NCBI GenBank assembly: GCA_963821935.1 | Contig: CAWGFM010000004.1 | Coordinates: forward strand, 62,001-126,000 | Length of the DNA stretch: 64,000 bases | Reading direction: 5' to 3' | Origin: JAOUEA01 sp963821935 | GTDB taxonomy: Bacteria; Actinomycetota; UBA4738; HRBIN12 | Shown here: piece by piece, positions 1 to 8,474 of the stretch | Position numbering within the stretch: position 1 is the stretch's first letter | How the letters are laid out: each line of letters starts with the position of its first letter | Position numbers and translations under genes: made by a program | The notes under the pieces: model-generated | What the model was told of the DNA's origin: nothing | What the model saw: the letters and a program-made list of their open reading frames with translations, nothing else | The model's database searches: none

Positions 1-552
1 GTCGGCGCGGGCGCGTGGGCCCGTCACCCATCGGGACGATCCATCCGACGCGGCCGTCTTGCCGTCCAGGCTGGACGCCATCTTCAGCGTCACGGTGGGC
101 AACCCGGTCCTCACGTGACGCTCGAATGCACGGTTCAGCCGGCGCGACTCACCGCGCAGGATGCCCGACTCGACGTCGATGCCGGCGGCACGGAGTTCGC
201 CGAGCCCCGGTGCGTCGTCCCCCAGGTTGGGATCCGTGGCCGCGACCACGACCCGCGCGACACCGGCAGCGATCAACGCACTGGTGCAGGGCGGGGTGGC
301 CCCCTGCCGGTTGCACGGTTCGAGCGTGCACACGACGGTGGCACCCCGCGCACGATCGCCGGCTTCGTCCAGGGCCATCGCCTCGGCGTGCGCGGTACCA
401 GGACCCTCGTGCCATCCTTCGCCCAGGATCGCGCCGGTGGCATCATCCACGACGAGCGCGCCGACCATGGGGTTGTGTGATGCTCTGCCCCAGCCGTTCT
501 CGGCCAGCTCGAGGGCGCGGCGCATCTGCGCGATCCTCGGGTCCTCCCCCAC
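1..552 (-). CDS. ribD: RibD, riboflavin deaminase/reductase (5' part, runs off left edge)
   Basis: Bifunctional diaminohydroxyphosphoribosylaminopyrimidine deaminase / 5-amino-6-(5-phosphoribosylamino)uracil reductase, steps 2 and 3 of riboflavin synthesis. The reading frame enters at position 552 and is still open at base 1. It shows the deaminase start region (NPMVGALVV), the zinc/catalytic motif HAEA, then TLEPC and TPPCT, whose cysteines complete the zinc site. The reductase domain begins near TLKMASSLDGK. I chose GTG at 552; ATG at 525, preceded by a GAGG about 9 nt upstream, is the alternative. An FMN riboswitch lies 118 nt upstream, which fits feedback control by FMN and supports the call. 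The rest of a rib operon would be expected beyond the left edge. Confidence 0.93.
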   Translation of the reverse strand, partial: MGEDPRIAQMRRALELAENGWGRASHNPMVGALVVDDATGAILGEGWHEGPGTAHAEAMALDEAGDRARGATVVCTLEPCNRQGATPPCTSALIAAGVARVVVAATDPNLGDDAPGLGELRAAGIDVESGILRGESRRLNRAFERHVRTGLPTVTLKMASSLDGKTAASDGSSRWVTGPRARAD

Positions 553-670
553 GTTCGTCGGGCCGGTATCGATGGCTCTGCCTCGCGGTCGGCCGAGGCG
601 TGGTGGGTGGAAGCGGCAGGCGACCGACGACCCCCTACACGCGCATCACGCGCGCTGGCCGTCGTGTGCG
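553..670 (-). other. ribD leader between riboswitch aptamer and start codon
   Basis: This is the untranslated stretch where the riboswitch expression platform should lie. It contains a 6-bp hairpin, GCCTCG at 580-585 pairing with CGAGGC at 594-599, but no U-run follows it. Control is therefore more likely at ribosome access than by a classical terminator. That mechanism is inference. No gene is visible here. Confidence 0.4.
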
Positions 671-795
671 CCGTTCCCTTCCATCCCGACTCTCACGGTC
701 GGTTCCGGAATCTCACCGGATCCACCCACGACTGGCTGCCGAAGGGTCGCGGACTGTCACCGCCGGTGGGGAGTTGCACCCCGCCCCGGAAACGG
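671..795 (-). promoter_or_regulatory. FMN riboswitch (RFN element) upstream of ribD
   Basis: The minus strand carries the RFN consensus blocks in order: GGGGCGGGGTGCAACTCCCC, ACCGGCGGTGACAGTCCGCG, GGATCCGGTGAGATTCCGGA, then CCGACCGTGAGAGTCGGGAT and GGAAGGGAACGG. The closing P1 helix is visible as CCGTTTCC (788-795) pairing with GGGAACGG (671-678). RFN elements bind FMN and repress riboflavin genes, and ribD is the next gene downstream, so sequence and context agree. Confidence 0.95.
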
Positions 796-813
796 TCGTT
801 GTGTTGTCTCACC

Positions 814-819
814 AGTATA
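814..819 (-). promoter_or_regulatory. candidate -10 box for the riboswitch-ribD transcript
   Basis: TATACT on the minus strand lies about 20 nt upstream of the riboswitch P1 helix, the distance expected if transcription starts just before the aptamer. No good -35 hexamer sits 16-18 nt further up. The remaining 820-976 stretch, between this box and the end of the REC-GGDEF gene, holds no gene. It has one weak inverted repeat (GGGGCT/AGCCCC, 937-965) without a T-run. Confidence 0.4.
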
Positions 820-976
820 AGGACACACCCCAGCCATCCGCCATCCGAGAGGGACCTTACGCCCCCTGGGAACCCACCCGCGCGGGACCGGAGACGTGGG
901 CCAGCCACCCGGGAACCGGAGCAGTTGGGGGCTCAAGTAGCGAGCGCCAGCGAGCGATAGCCCCAGAGAGAGAGCT

Positions 977-1906
977 CTAGCTACTCCTCTGGTCGATCGC
1001 GTACGACGAGCCCTGGTCGCGCTTGGCGAACTGCTTCATCTCGGTGGCGACCGAGACCGCTTCGCCGTAGTGGGCGAACGCGCGGTTGGCGCTGCTCGCG
1101 ATGCCGACACTGATCGCGACCAAGGGGATGTCCTGCATGACGCCCTTCCGATCCTCGATGCGCACGAACCCGCGATCCATATCCTCCGCGTCGTAGAAAT
1201 CCACCAGCGCCTCGTCGAACTTCTCGGTGACGCGTTGGGCGACCGCCTCCGCCGTCTCCGGGTCCACCACCACCACGAAGTCGTCGCCGCCAACATGGCC
1301 GACGAACGAGTCGGCGCCGTCCTTCTCCACCACAGCGTCCTGGATGATCCGCGCCGTGGTCTGGATCAGTCGGTCGCCTCGAACGAACCCCTTCTGGTCG
1401 TTGTAGGCCTTGAAGTTGTCCAGGTCGCAGTACAGGACCGCGAACGGGTGCGCCTCCCGGACCTGACGTTCGATCTCTTCCTGGATGCGGATGTTGCCGG
1501 GCAGGCCCGTGAGCGGCGACAGGTTGCGCATCTCCTTGGCGCGGCGCAGGGTGCCCTTCACACGCGCGAGCAGTTCGATCGGATCGAACGGCTTGATGAT
1601 GTAGTCGTCGGCGCCGGACTGCAGGCCCGTGACCTTGTCGGCGGACAACGCCTTGGCGGTGAGCATGATGATCGAGGTGTTGGCCGTCTGCGGGTTCTTC
1701 CGCAGTCGCTGCGCAACCTCGAAGCCGTCGATGCGCGGCATCATGACGTCGAGCAGCACCAGGTCTGGACGGACCTCGCCGGCACGTTCCAGCGCTTCCT
1801 CGCCGTCACCGGCGACGGATACGTCGTAGCCGGCCGAGCGCAGGTTCACCTCGACGAAGCGCGCGATGTCTGGATCGTCGTCGACCACCAGGATCGTCTC
1901 GGGCAT
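977..1906 (-). CDS. response regulator with GGDEF-like domain (REC-GGDEF)
   Basis: 309 residues. The N-terminal receiver domain (about 1-120) has the acidic pocket D10/D11, phospho-acceptor D53 in LLDVMMP, T83 and K105 (IIKPF). The C-terminal half (about 128-300) is a GGDEF domain with DLDNFKAYND (161-170) and the signature GGDDF at 206-210. The usual GG(D/E)EF glutamate is aspartate here. Such variants occur in a subclass often annotated as diguanylate cyclase, so cyclase activity is possible but not assured. No histidine kinase is adjacent. It starts 2 nt after the rpe stop and is the last gene before the ribD leader. A link to the c-di-GMP-type domain of PilB in this window is speculative. 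Confidence 0.88.
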   Translation of the reverse strand: MPETILVVDDDPDIARFVEVNLRSAGYDVSVAGDGEEALERAGEVRPDLVLLDVMMPRIDGFEVAQRLRKNPQTANTSIIMLTAKALSADKVTGLQSGADDYIIKPFDPIELLARVKGTLRRAKEMRNLSPLTGLPGNIRIQEEIERQVREAHPFAVLYCDLDNFKAYNDQKGFVRGDRLIQTTARIIQDAVVEKDGADSFVGHVGGDDFVVVVDPETAEAVAQRVTEKFDEALVDFYDAEDMDRGFVRIEDRKGVMQDIPLVAISVGIASSANRAFAHYGEAVSVATEMKQFAKRDQGSSYAIDQRSS

Positions 1907-1908
1907 GG

Positions 1909-2580
1909 CTAGGCGGCCTCTCCGCGAGCGATCGACGCGAGCGCAGCGGCGGTGGCGGCCGGTTCGGGGGTACCGAAGATGCCGCTGGCGGCGATCAGCA
2001 CGGTGGCGCCGGCGTCCACGGCTGCCCTAGCGTTGTCCACCTTGACGCCGCCGTCGATCTCCAGTGCGACATCCAGCTCCCGACGATCGATCTCGGTGCG
2101 CATCTCGAGCAGACGTGGGTAGACCGCCGGGTCGAGCTGTTGTCCACTCCACCCCGGGCGGATGCTCATGAGCATCACATCGTCGACATGATCGAGCACC
2201 GGGAAGACGGCCTCGACGGGCGTCTCCATGTTCAGCGTGATCCCTACGCCCAGACCCGCGGCACGAGCCTTGGCGATCGCCGGGCCGGGTTCGACGACCG
2301 CTTCGTGGTGGAACGACACGATGTCGAGCCCTGCGTCGGCCAGCTCCTCGAAGAACGCCTCGGGTGCGTCCACCATGAGGTGGCCATGCAGGGTGCGCTC
2401 GGTGTACGGCCGTAATGAAGCCACCACGACCGTGCCCAAGGCGATCGGAGGTACGAAATGCCCGTCCATGATGTCGATGTGGATGACTTCGGCATGCTCC
2501 TGGACCAGCTTGACTTGGTCCGCCAAGCACGCCAGGTCGGCCGACAGGATCGATGCGGCGAGCTTGCCCACGCGGGCCAT
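1909..2580 (-). CDS. rpe: ribulose-phosphate 3-epimerase
   Basis: 223-residue TIM-barrel enzyme interconverting ribulose 5-phosphate and xylulose 5-phosphate in the pentose phosphate pathway. Visible signatures are ILSAD (11-15), metal ligands H34 and D36 in HIDIMDG, H67 in HGHLM, the GWSGQ loop and the catalytic D176 in EIDGG. The frame stays open upstream into rsmB, but homology begins at MARVGKLAASILSAD, giving ATG at 2580, 13 nt after the rsmB stop. The usual asparagine after MDGxFVP is proline here. The gene lies between rsmB and the REC-GGDEF gene in a tight operon. Confidence 0.95.
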   Translation of the reverse strand: MARVGKLAASILSADLACLADQVKLVQEHAEVIHIDIMDGHFVPPIALGTVVVASLRPYTERTLHGHLMVDAPEAFFEELADAGLDIVSFHHEAVVEPGPAIAKARAAGLGVGITLNMETPVEAVFPVLDHVDDVMLMSIRPGWSGQQLDPAVYPRLLEMRTEIDRRELDVALEIDGGVKVDNARAAVDAGATVLIAASGIFGTPEPAATAAALASIARGEAA

Positions 2581-2593
2581 GGTACCGGGCGTC

Positions 2594-3880
2594 TCAGGCC
2601 CGCCGCGTGAACGCCGCGACGAACATGCCGTCGCTCCCGTGCTGGTGCGGCCACAGGCGGACCCGTGTGGCACGACCCTCGGGACCCTCGATCTCGACCG
2701 GCTCCAGGTCGGGTCGGTGCCGGACGATGGCCTCTGCGGCCGCATCCGTTTCGGCGCGAGGGAACGTGCACACGGAGTACACCAGTCGCCCGTTCGGGGC
2801 CAACAGGTCCACCACGGACGACGTCATGGCGACCTGAGCTCGGGCTAGCGAGCTGAGTTCTTCCTTCCTATTGCGCCACAACAGTTCCGGCCGTCTGCGC
2901 GCCGAACCGATCCCCGAGCACGGAGCATCAACCATGATGCGATCGAACGGCCCGCGCAGCGCCGGGTGGGCCGCATCCTGGACCAGGACGAGCGGGTGTT
3001 GACCAAGGCGCGTGGCGCCTCGCCGGATCAGCGGCACGCGTCCGGCCTGGAGGTCGGCGCCGACCACCAACCCGCTGGCGCCCACCAGGGCCGATGCGAA
3101 CGCGGTCTTGCCGCCCGGCGCGGCGAAGGCATCCAACACTCGATCGCCCGGTTGCGGATCGAGGGCTCGAACGACGTACGCCGATGCCTGATCCTGGATG
3201 GCGAACCACCCGTCGGCGAACCCTGGGAACGCCGCAGGATCGCCGCCGTCCACGAGCAGACACGTGGGATCCAACGAGGCGGGCGTGGTGTCGCGCCCGT
3301 CGCGCTGCATCGCCTCGACGAATCCTTCGACCGACACCATGTCGGTGTTCACCCGAAGGCACAGGGGAGCGTGGGAGGCGAACGCCGACGCGGCAGGTTC
3401 CACCTCCTCGGCGGGCAACAGCCGGGCGAGCTCGTCCACGATCCACGTGGCAGCGCCGGTGCGGATGGCGACCTCGGCCGCGTCCCCACCCGCGGGCCAG
3501 GCGGGTGGTTCGGCGGCCAGCCTGCGAAGGACCGCGTTGACGAACCCGCGCTCACGATCGCGCGCCAGCCCCACGGTCTCCCCCACGGCAGCGTGCGCGG
3601 CGACGTCGGTGAACAGCACCTGATAGGCGCCGAGTCGCAGCACGCCGCGCGCACCGGGGCTCATGCGGGACACCGGCCGCGAGGCGACACGGTCCAACGC
3701 CCAGTCGATGGATCGAAGATGCCTGATCGTGCCGAACGACAGATCGGTGGCGAACGCCCGATCACGCACGTCGAGGTGGGACTTCCGCAGGGCCGCCGGC
3801 ACGACGATCGTGGAATAGGCGCCCTCGTCCACCACCCTCCTGATGGCCTCCAGTGCCACCGTCCTCGCGGTCTGCCTCAC
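2594..3880 (-). CDS. rsmB: 16S rRNA (cytosine967-C5)-methyltransferase RsmB/Sun
   Basis: 428 residues. The NusB-like RNA-binding N-terminus (about 1-125) is followed by a Rossmann SAM-dependent methyltransferase. The SAM loop is DAFAAPGGK (250-258). The two cysteines of m5C methyltransferases are C321 in DAPCSGIG and C371 in YSVCTF. It methylates C967 of 16S rRNA during ribosome assembly. The start is GTG at 3880, overlapping the fmt stop as GTGA, which implies coupled translation in the def-fmt-rsmB-rpe run. Confidence 0.95.
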   Translation of the reverse strand: MRQTARTVALEAIRRVVDEGAYSTIVVPAALRKSHLDVRDRAFATDLSFGTIRHLRSIDWALDRVASRPVSRMSPGARGVLRLGAYQVLFTDVAAHAAVGETVGLARDRERGFVNAVLRRLAAEPPAWPAGGDAAEVAIRTGAATWIVDELARLLPAEEVEPAASAFASHAPLCLRVNTDMVSVEGFVEAMQRDGRDTTPASLDPTCLLVDGGDPAAFPGFADGWFAIQDQASAYVVRALDPQPGDRVLDAFAAPGGKTAFASALVGASGLVVGADLQAGRVPLIRRGATRLGQHPLVLVQDAAHPALRGPFDRIMVDAPCSGIGSARRRPELLWRNRKEELSSLARAQVAMTSSVVDLLAPNGRLVYSVCTFPRAETDAAAEAIVRHRPDLEPVEIEGPEGRATRVRLWPHQHGSDGMFVAAFTRRA

Positions 3881-4845
3881 TGGGCGGCTCCCGACCCCTC
3901 GGCCCCCAGCCGTTCACCGGGTGCGAACCTGGCCCCACGCGCCCACGCCTCGGCGGCCATGCGCTGCTTGCCGGCCGGCGACACCTCCAGGACCCGATAG
4001 AGGCCCTCGCGGGTGCCGACCAGGACACCGCCGCCCTGGGCATGCTCACCCACGATGACACCGGGGGCGCCTCCACCGGACGCCGGCTCGCCCCGGACGA
4101 TCTTCAGCACACCGTCACGGAAGGTCGTGGTCGCCCCCGGGGTGGGTGACAGTGCCCGAACCCGCCGGTCGATCGCTGCCGCCGGCATCTCCCAGTCCAC
4201 GAGGCGATCGGGCGCGGCGAGCTTCGGGGCATAGGTGATGCCTTGGGCAGGCTGATCCACAGGCACGAGCCGTCCTTCCTGCCATGCCCTGATCGTGGGA
4301 CCGAGCATGCCGCCTCCCATCTCGGCCAGCCGCGACCCGAGCGATCCAGCATCGTCGGAAGCAGCGACCGTTTCCTCCGCTCGCGCCAGCACGGGACCGG
4401 TGTCGAGACCGCGGTCCATCTCGATGATGGTCACGCCGGCGGTCGCATCCCCCGATTCGATCGTGCGCTGCACGGGGCTCGCGCCACGCCATCGCGGCAG
4501 CAGCGAGAAGTGCAGGTTGGCGCACCCGGTCGTGGGCAGGTCCAGGACGTGGCCGGGCAGGAGCTCCCCGTAAGCCACGACCACGAGCACGTCGGGACGG
4601 GTGCGCCGCAAGGCTTCCCATCCTGGTCCATCGCCGACCGTCTCGACCTCGATCAGCGGCAGCTCGAGCCGGTGAGCCGCGCCCGCCACCGCGGTGGGCC
4701 GCAGACGCGACCCACGTCCCGCCGGCCTCGCGTCATGGGTCACGACGGCGACCGGCACCAGCGGATCATCGGCGTCGAGACTGGCCTCCAGCGCGATCAC
4801 CGACCATGGGTCGTTCCCCAGGAAGACCGATCGAGGGGCGCTCAC
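3877..4845 (-). CDS. fmt: methionyl-tRNA formyltransferase
   Basis: 322 residues. Transfers a formyl group from 10-formyl-THF to initiator Met-tRNA. The catalytic triad is visible as N110, H112 (NLHFSLLPRWRGASP) and D148 (DRGLDTGPVL). The C-terminal OB-like tRNA-binding domain follows from about residue 210. GTG start at 4845; the stop overlaps the rsmB start. It sits directly after def, the enzyme that later removes the formyl group, a common bacterial pairing. Confidence 0.96.
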   Translation of the reverse strand: MSAPRSVFLGNDPWSVIALEASLDADDPLVPVAVVTHDARPAGRGSRLRPTAVAGAAHRLELPLIEVETVGDGPGWEALRRTRPDVLVVVAYGELLPGHVLDLPTTGCANLHFSLLPRWRGASPVQRTIESGDATAGVTIIEMDRGLDTGPVLARAEETVAASDDAGSLGSRLAEMGGGMLGPTIRAWQEGRLVPVDQPAQGITYAPKLAAPDRLVDWEMPAAAIDRRVRALSPTPGATTTFRDGVLKIVRGEPASGGGAPGVIVGEHAQGGGVLVGTREGLYRVLEVSPAGKQRMAAEAWARGARFAPGERLGAEGSGAAQ

Positions 4846-4851
4846 GGCGGC

Positions 4852-5379
4852 TCAGGCCTCGTCGCGGCGCAGCAGCCGTCGCTTCCTGGGCTCGTCCATG
4901 GCCAGCTCGATACGCCGGAGCTCCGCCATGACCTCGCGCCGGGCAGGCTCGTCCAGGTGATCGATGTAGAGCGCACCGTCCAGGTGATCGCTCTCATGCT
5001 GGAAGATCCGGGCCAGCAGCCCCTCGCCGGTCATCTCGTAGATGGCGCCGTCCACATCGTGGCCACGACACGTGATGACGGCGGAACGTGGGGTGGCGGA
5101 GAACGGACCGGGGATGGATAGACACCCCTCGTCCTCGGTCGTCCGACCGCTCGCGTCGAACAGCTCGGGGTTGGCCATGAACCTGGGGCCCGTCTGCCCG
5201 TCATCGAACACGAACGCGCGCACCGACAATCCCACCTGTGGCGCGGCCAGTCCCACGCCGGGAGCGTCGTACATCGTCTCCAGCATGTCGTCCCGCAACA
5301 CGGCGAGCTTGCGATCGAACTCGGTGACGGGCTTGGCCGGCGTACGCAGCACGGGGTCGCCGAGCGTTCGGATGGGCAT
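4852..5379 (-). CDS. def: peptide deformylase
   Basis: 175 residues. Removes the N-formyl group from nascent proteins. All three class motifs are present: GVGLAAPQVG (41-50), EGCLS with metal-binding C86, and HESDH (128-132) with the other two ligands and the catalytic glutamate. The start is placed at ATG 5379 (MPIRTLGDP), where homology begins; an in-frame GTG lies two codons earlier. The open frame upstream of that is not homologous sequence. It lies 6 nt from fmt. Confidence 0.96.
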   Translation of the reverse strand: MPIRTLGDPVLRTPAKPVTEFDRKLAVLRDDMLETMYDAPGVGLAAPQVGLSVRAFVFDDGQTGPRFMANPELFDASGRTTEDEGCLSIPGPFSATPRSAVITCRGHDVDGAIYEMTGEGLLARIFQHESDHLDGALYIDHLDEPARREVMAELRRIELAMDEPRKRRLLRRDEA

Positions 5380-5431
5380 GATCACGCGCTGGCTCCCGGG
5401 TCGGTCGCGATCGCTTCGAGGCCTCGTCCGG

Positions 5432-7273
5432 TCACAGGTGGGGCTCGGCTTCGACGCGGGTGACGATCTCGCGAGCCGCGAGGTCGCGGACGACCTGTCC
5501 GAAGCCCGGCACCGAACCGGCATCGAGCGCGAGCAAGCATACCGTCTGGTCCCCGCTCACCGAGGTCAGCATCGTGACCGGCTCACACGCCGCCAGTGGC
5601 TCCGCCATACGGTCGTCGCCCGCCACCCGGAAGACCGCCGCGCCCACGGGGAACCCCGCCGCCGCGCGCCGGGCGCCCTCGTCGGCGTGGAAACGATCAG
5701 GGTTGCCCCGCACCAGCGCCTGCACCGCGGGATCGCCGACATGCGAGGACTGGACGATGGCGCTGCCAGAGGGCCTTGCCCATGCGATGGCCTCCATCCA
5801 CGTCGTCACGGCTCGCTCCCTGGCGCCCAGGCCCGGCCTGCGCTCGGCGAGGTCGGCGTCGAGGATGGCCACCAGATCGAGCCCTCCACGCCCGAAGTCA
5901 CGCACGTCGTCGGGGCCTCCTACGAGGATCTCGTCCTGGTCCGGCAGTCGAGGGGTATCGCCCGGTCCGAGCCGGCGGACGGGGGTCGAGGTCAAGCGGC
6001 CGGCCCACGCCTCGATGCGCTCGCGGCCACCTCGACGCAGGCCGAAGTCAGCCGCGCCGCAGACGCGGCATCGGCCCGGCGCCTCGCAGACCACGCAACG
6101 GATCGCTCCCTCCTCCGAGCGCAGCATGCCGCCGCACGTGGCGCAGGCCGCCGGACTGCCGCATGCCCTGCAGACGGCCGCGATGCCCGCACCCGGCAGC
6201 GGCGAGAACACGAACGCCCGGCGCGCGTGCTTGAGGGCACGCAGCAAACGTGGAGCGCGACCCTCCGGACCCGGGGCAACGATCTCGACGGGAGGCCATC
6301 GCCGTCCCGGCGGCGTCACCTGCGGCAGCCCGAGCGACGCAACCTCCATCGAAGGGCAGATGGACGAGAGCACCACCGCGCACCCCTGGATGCGGCCGCG
6401 CGCCAACGCGACGTCGCGCACGTGGTAGTAGGGGGCTCGGTCCTCGCGAAGGGCGGGGTGGGATTCGCGCGAAACCACCAGTAGCCCGAGCCGCGGAACG
6501 GGCGTGAACACGACAGGCCGAGTCCCGACCACCACGTCGAAGCGCCCGGCCTGCGCCTCGAGCCAGGTGCGGCACCGCAGACGCTTGGACCCTCCCAGCA
6601 GCGACCCACACCGGATGCCGAACGCCTCGTGCAGCGCGCGGGCAACACCCGGCACGGGGACGGCCTCCGGCACCACGACGACCGCGCGACGACCGGACGC
6701 CAGGCACCGGGAGACGAGATCCACGGTGGCGGCGGTCTCGTCCTCTGGAGCCGGGCGAACGACCACGGCAGCGCCATCCCCACTCGACAGCGCTTCATCG
6801 ATGCGCTCGGCGCCCCGATACGCCGCGAGGATCTCGCCGCCGGCCCCGGGGTCCTCGACCGGTGAGGCAGGTGGCCTTGGCACGCCCTCCTCGGAGGCGA
6901 TCCGCGGCGGGGTGGCACGGCCCAACACCGTGGCGAGCGGCGCCACGTATCGCTCCCCGACCCATCGCGAGAGCGCCAAGCCATCGGCATCGAACCACCG
7001 CTCCGGTGACACGGCTTTCTTCACGCCCAGCATGCGAGCAGGCACCTCGCCGGTGGGACCCAACACCCAACCGCGAACAGCGCGTCCGTGGAAGGGAACC
7101 TGCACCAGCGAACCCACGCCCGCGCAGAGCTCCGGCGACAGGTCGTAGGTGAAAGGCCGGTCGAGCGAGAGCACGGGCCGATCGACGCAGACCGACACCG
7201 GTCCGCTCAGGTTCGACCGCTCGCTATCGGCGCCGAGACCGCCCGGGTCACCCGATGGCGGCGCGGAGGTCAT
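5432..7273 (-). CDS. priA: PriA-like primosomal protein N', helicase motifs missing
   Basis: About 614 residues. The N-terminal DNA-binding part (RPFTYDLSPE) and the eight-cysteine zinc region (CRACG, CATCGG, CVVC, CRVCG) match PriA. The ATPase part has lost the Walker A GxTGSGKT and the DExH box, as is typical of actinobacterial PriA proteins, which are not expected to unwind DNA. A role in replication restart is inferred from the family. ATG at 7273 overlaps metK by 26 nt; GTG at 7198, just before VCVDRPVLSLDRP, is an alternative. Chromosomal position after metK is typical for actinobacteria. Confidence 0.85.
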   Translation of the reverse strand: MTSAPPSGDPGGLGADSERSNLSGPVSVCVDRPVLSLDRPFTYDLSPELCAGVGSLVQVPFHGRAVRGWVLGPTGEVPARMLGVKKAVSPERWFDADGLALSRWVGERYVAPLATVLGRATPPRIASEEGVPRPPASPVEDPGAGGEILAAYRGAERIDEALSSGDGAAVVVRPAPEDETAATVDLVSRCLASGRRAVVVVPEAVPVPGVARALHEAFGIRCGSLLGGSKRLRCRTWLEAQAGRFDVVVGTRPVVFTPVPRLGLLVVSRESHPALREDRAPYYHVRDVALARGRIQGCAVVLSSICPSMEVASLGLPQVTPPGRRWPPVEIVAPGPEGRAPRLLRALKHARRAFVFSPLPGAGIAAVCRACGSPAACATCGGMLRSEEGAIRCVVCEAPGRCRVCGAADFGLRRGGRERIEAWAGRLTSTPVRRLGPGDTPRLPDQDEILVGGPDDVRDFGRGGLDLVAILDADLAERRPGLGARERAVTTWMEAIAWARPSGSAIVQSSHVGDPAVQALVRGNPDRFHADEGARRAAAGFPVGAAVFRVAGDDRMAEPLAACEPVTMLTSVSGDQTVCLLALDAGSVPGFGQVVRDLAAREIVTRVEAEPHL

Positions 7274-8441
7274 CGGCGCGGTCGGTCGCCTCCCAGGGGA
7301 ACTCCTTGCGCCCGAAGTGCCCGTAGGCCGCGGTCTCGGCGTACATGGGCCGGGCGAGGTCCAGATCGCGGATGATCGCCGCGGGCCGGAAATCGAACAC
7401 GTCCCAGAGTGCTGCTTCCAGAGCCGCGGGGTCGACCTGCTCGCTGCCGAAGCAGTCGAGCATGAGCGAGACCGGATGCGCCGTGCCGATGGCGTAGGCG
7501 ACCTGGAGCTGAGCCGTGTCGGCGAGGCCTGCCGCGACGACCGTCTTGGCCACGTGGCGAGCCATGTACGCGGCGGACCGGTCCACCTTGGTGGGATCCT
7601 TGCCGCTGAACGCCCCGCCGCCGTGCGGGGCGAACCCTCCGTAGGTGTCGACGATGATCTTGCGGCCCGTGAGTCCCGTGTCGGCTTTGGGGCCACCGAT
7701 CTCGAACCTGCCGGTGGGATTGACCAGGACCCGCACCGACGAGGTGTCGAGATCGACGAACTCGCGCAGCACCGGATCGATCACCTCGGCCTCGATGTCG
7801 GGTTTGAGGAGCGTGTCGACATCGACCTCTTCTCGATGCTGGGCGCTGATGAGCACCGTGTCGACGGCCACCGGGCGCCCGTCGGCGTACCGGATGGACA
7901 CCTGCGACTTGCCATCTGGACGCAGATACGGAACGACGCCCGCCTTGCGGACGTCAGCGAGTCGCTTGGCCAGCCGATGCGCCATGGCGATGGGCACGGG
8001 CATGAGCTCATCGGTGTCCCGGCACGCGAACCCGAACATCATGCCCTGATCGCCGGCGCCAAGGAGGTCGAGGGAGTCGCCGGAGTGGCCTTCGCGGTGC
8101 TCCAGGGAGTCGTCGACACCGAGGGCGATGTCGGGCGATTGTTCCTGGATCGCCGTCATGACCCCGCACGTCTCGCCGTCGAGGCCGAACTTGGCATCGG
8201 TGTAGCCCACCTCGGTGATGGTGTCGCGCACGATCTGCGGGACATCGACCCAGCCCTGACTGAGGGTGATCTCGCCCGACACGAACGCCAGCCCCGTGGT
8301 CACCAGGGTCTCGCAGGCCACCCTCGCTTGCGGGTCCTCGGACAGGAAGGCATCGAGGATGGAATCGGAGATCTGATCGGCCAGCTTGTCGGGGTGGCCT
8401 TCGGTGACGGATTCGGACGAGAAGAGGTAGTCCCGGCTCAT
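7248..8441 (-). CDS. metK: S-adenosylmethionine synthetase
   Basis: 397 residues. Makes SAM from methionine and ATP. Begins with the family start SSESVTEGHPDKLADQISD. The ATP-binding loop GAGDQG and the phosphate loop GGGAFSGKDPTKVDRSAAY are intact. ATG at 8441. It sits between coaBC and priA, 33 nt from coaBC, so there is no room for a SAM riboswitch and it is probably read through from upstream. Confidence 0.98.
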   Translation of the reverse strand: MSRDYLFSSESVTEGHPDKLADQISDSILDAFLSEDPQARVACETLVTTGLAFVSGEITLSQGWVDVPQIVRDTITEVGYTDAKFGLDGETCGVMTAIQEQSPDIALGVDDSLEHREGHSGDSLDLLGAGDQGMMFGFACRDTDELMPVPIAMAHRLAKRLADVRKAGVVPYLRPDGKSQVSIRYADGRPVAVDTVLISAQHREEVDVDTLLKPDIEAEVIDPVLREFVDLDTSSVRVLVNPTGRFEIGGPKADTGLTGRKIIVDTYGGFAPHGGGAFSGKDPTKVDRSAAYMARHVAKTVVAAGLADTAQLQVAYAIGTAHPVSLMLDCFGSEQVDPAALEAALWDVFDFRPAAIIRDLDLARPMYAETAAYGHFGRKEFPWEATDRADDLRAAIG

Positions 8442-8474
8442 GGCGCGGCAGTCTAGCCGCCGGATATGACGTCG

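Noticed and set aside
8442..8474. SAM riboswitch before metK
   Set aside because: Only 33 bp separate metK from coaBC and no SAM-box pattern is present.
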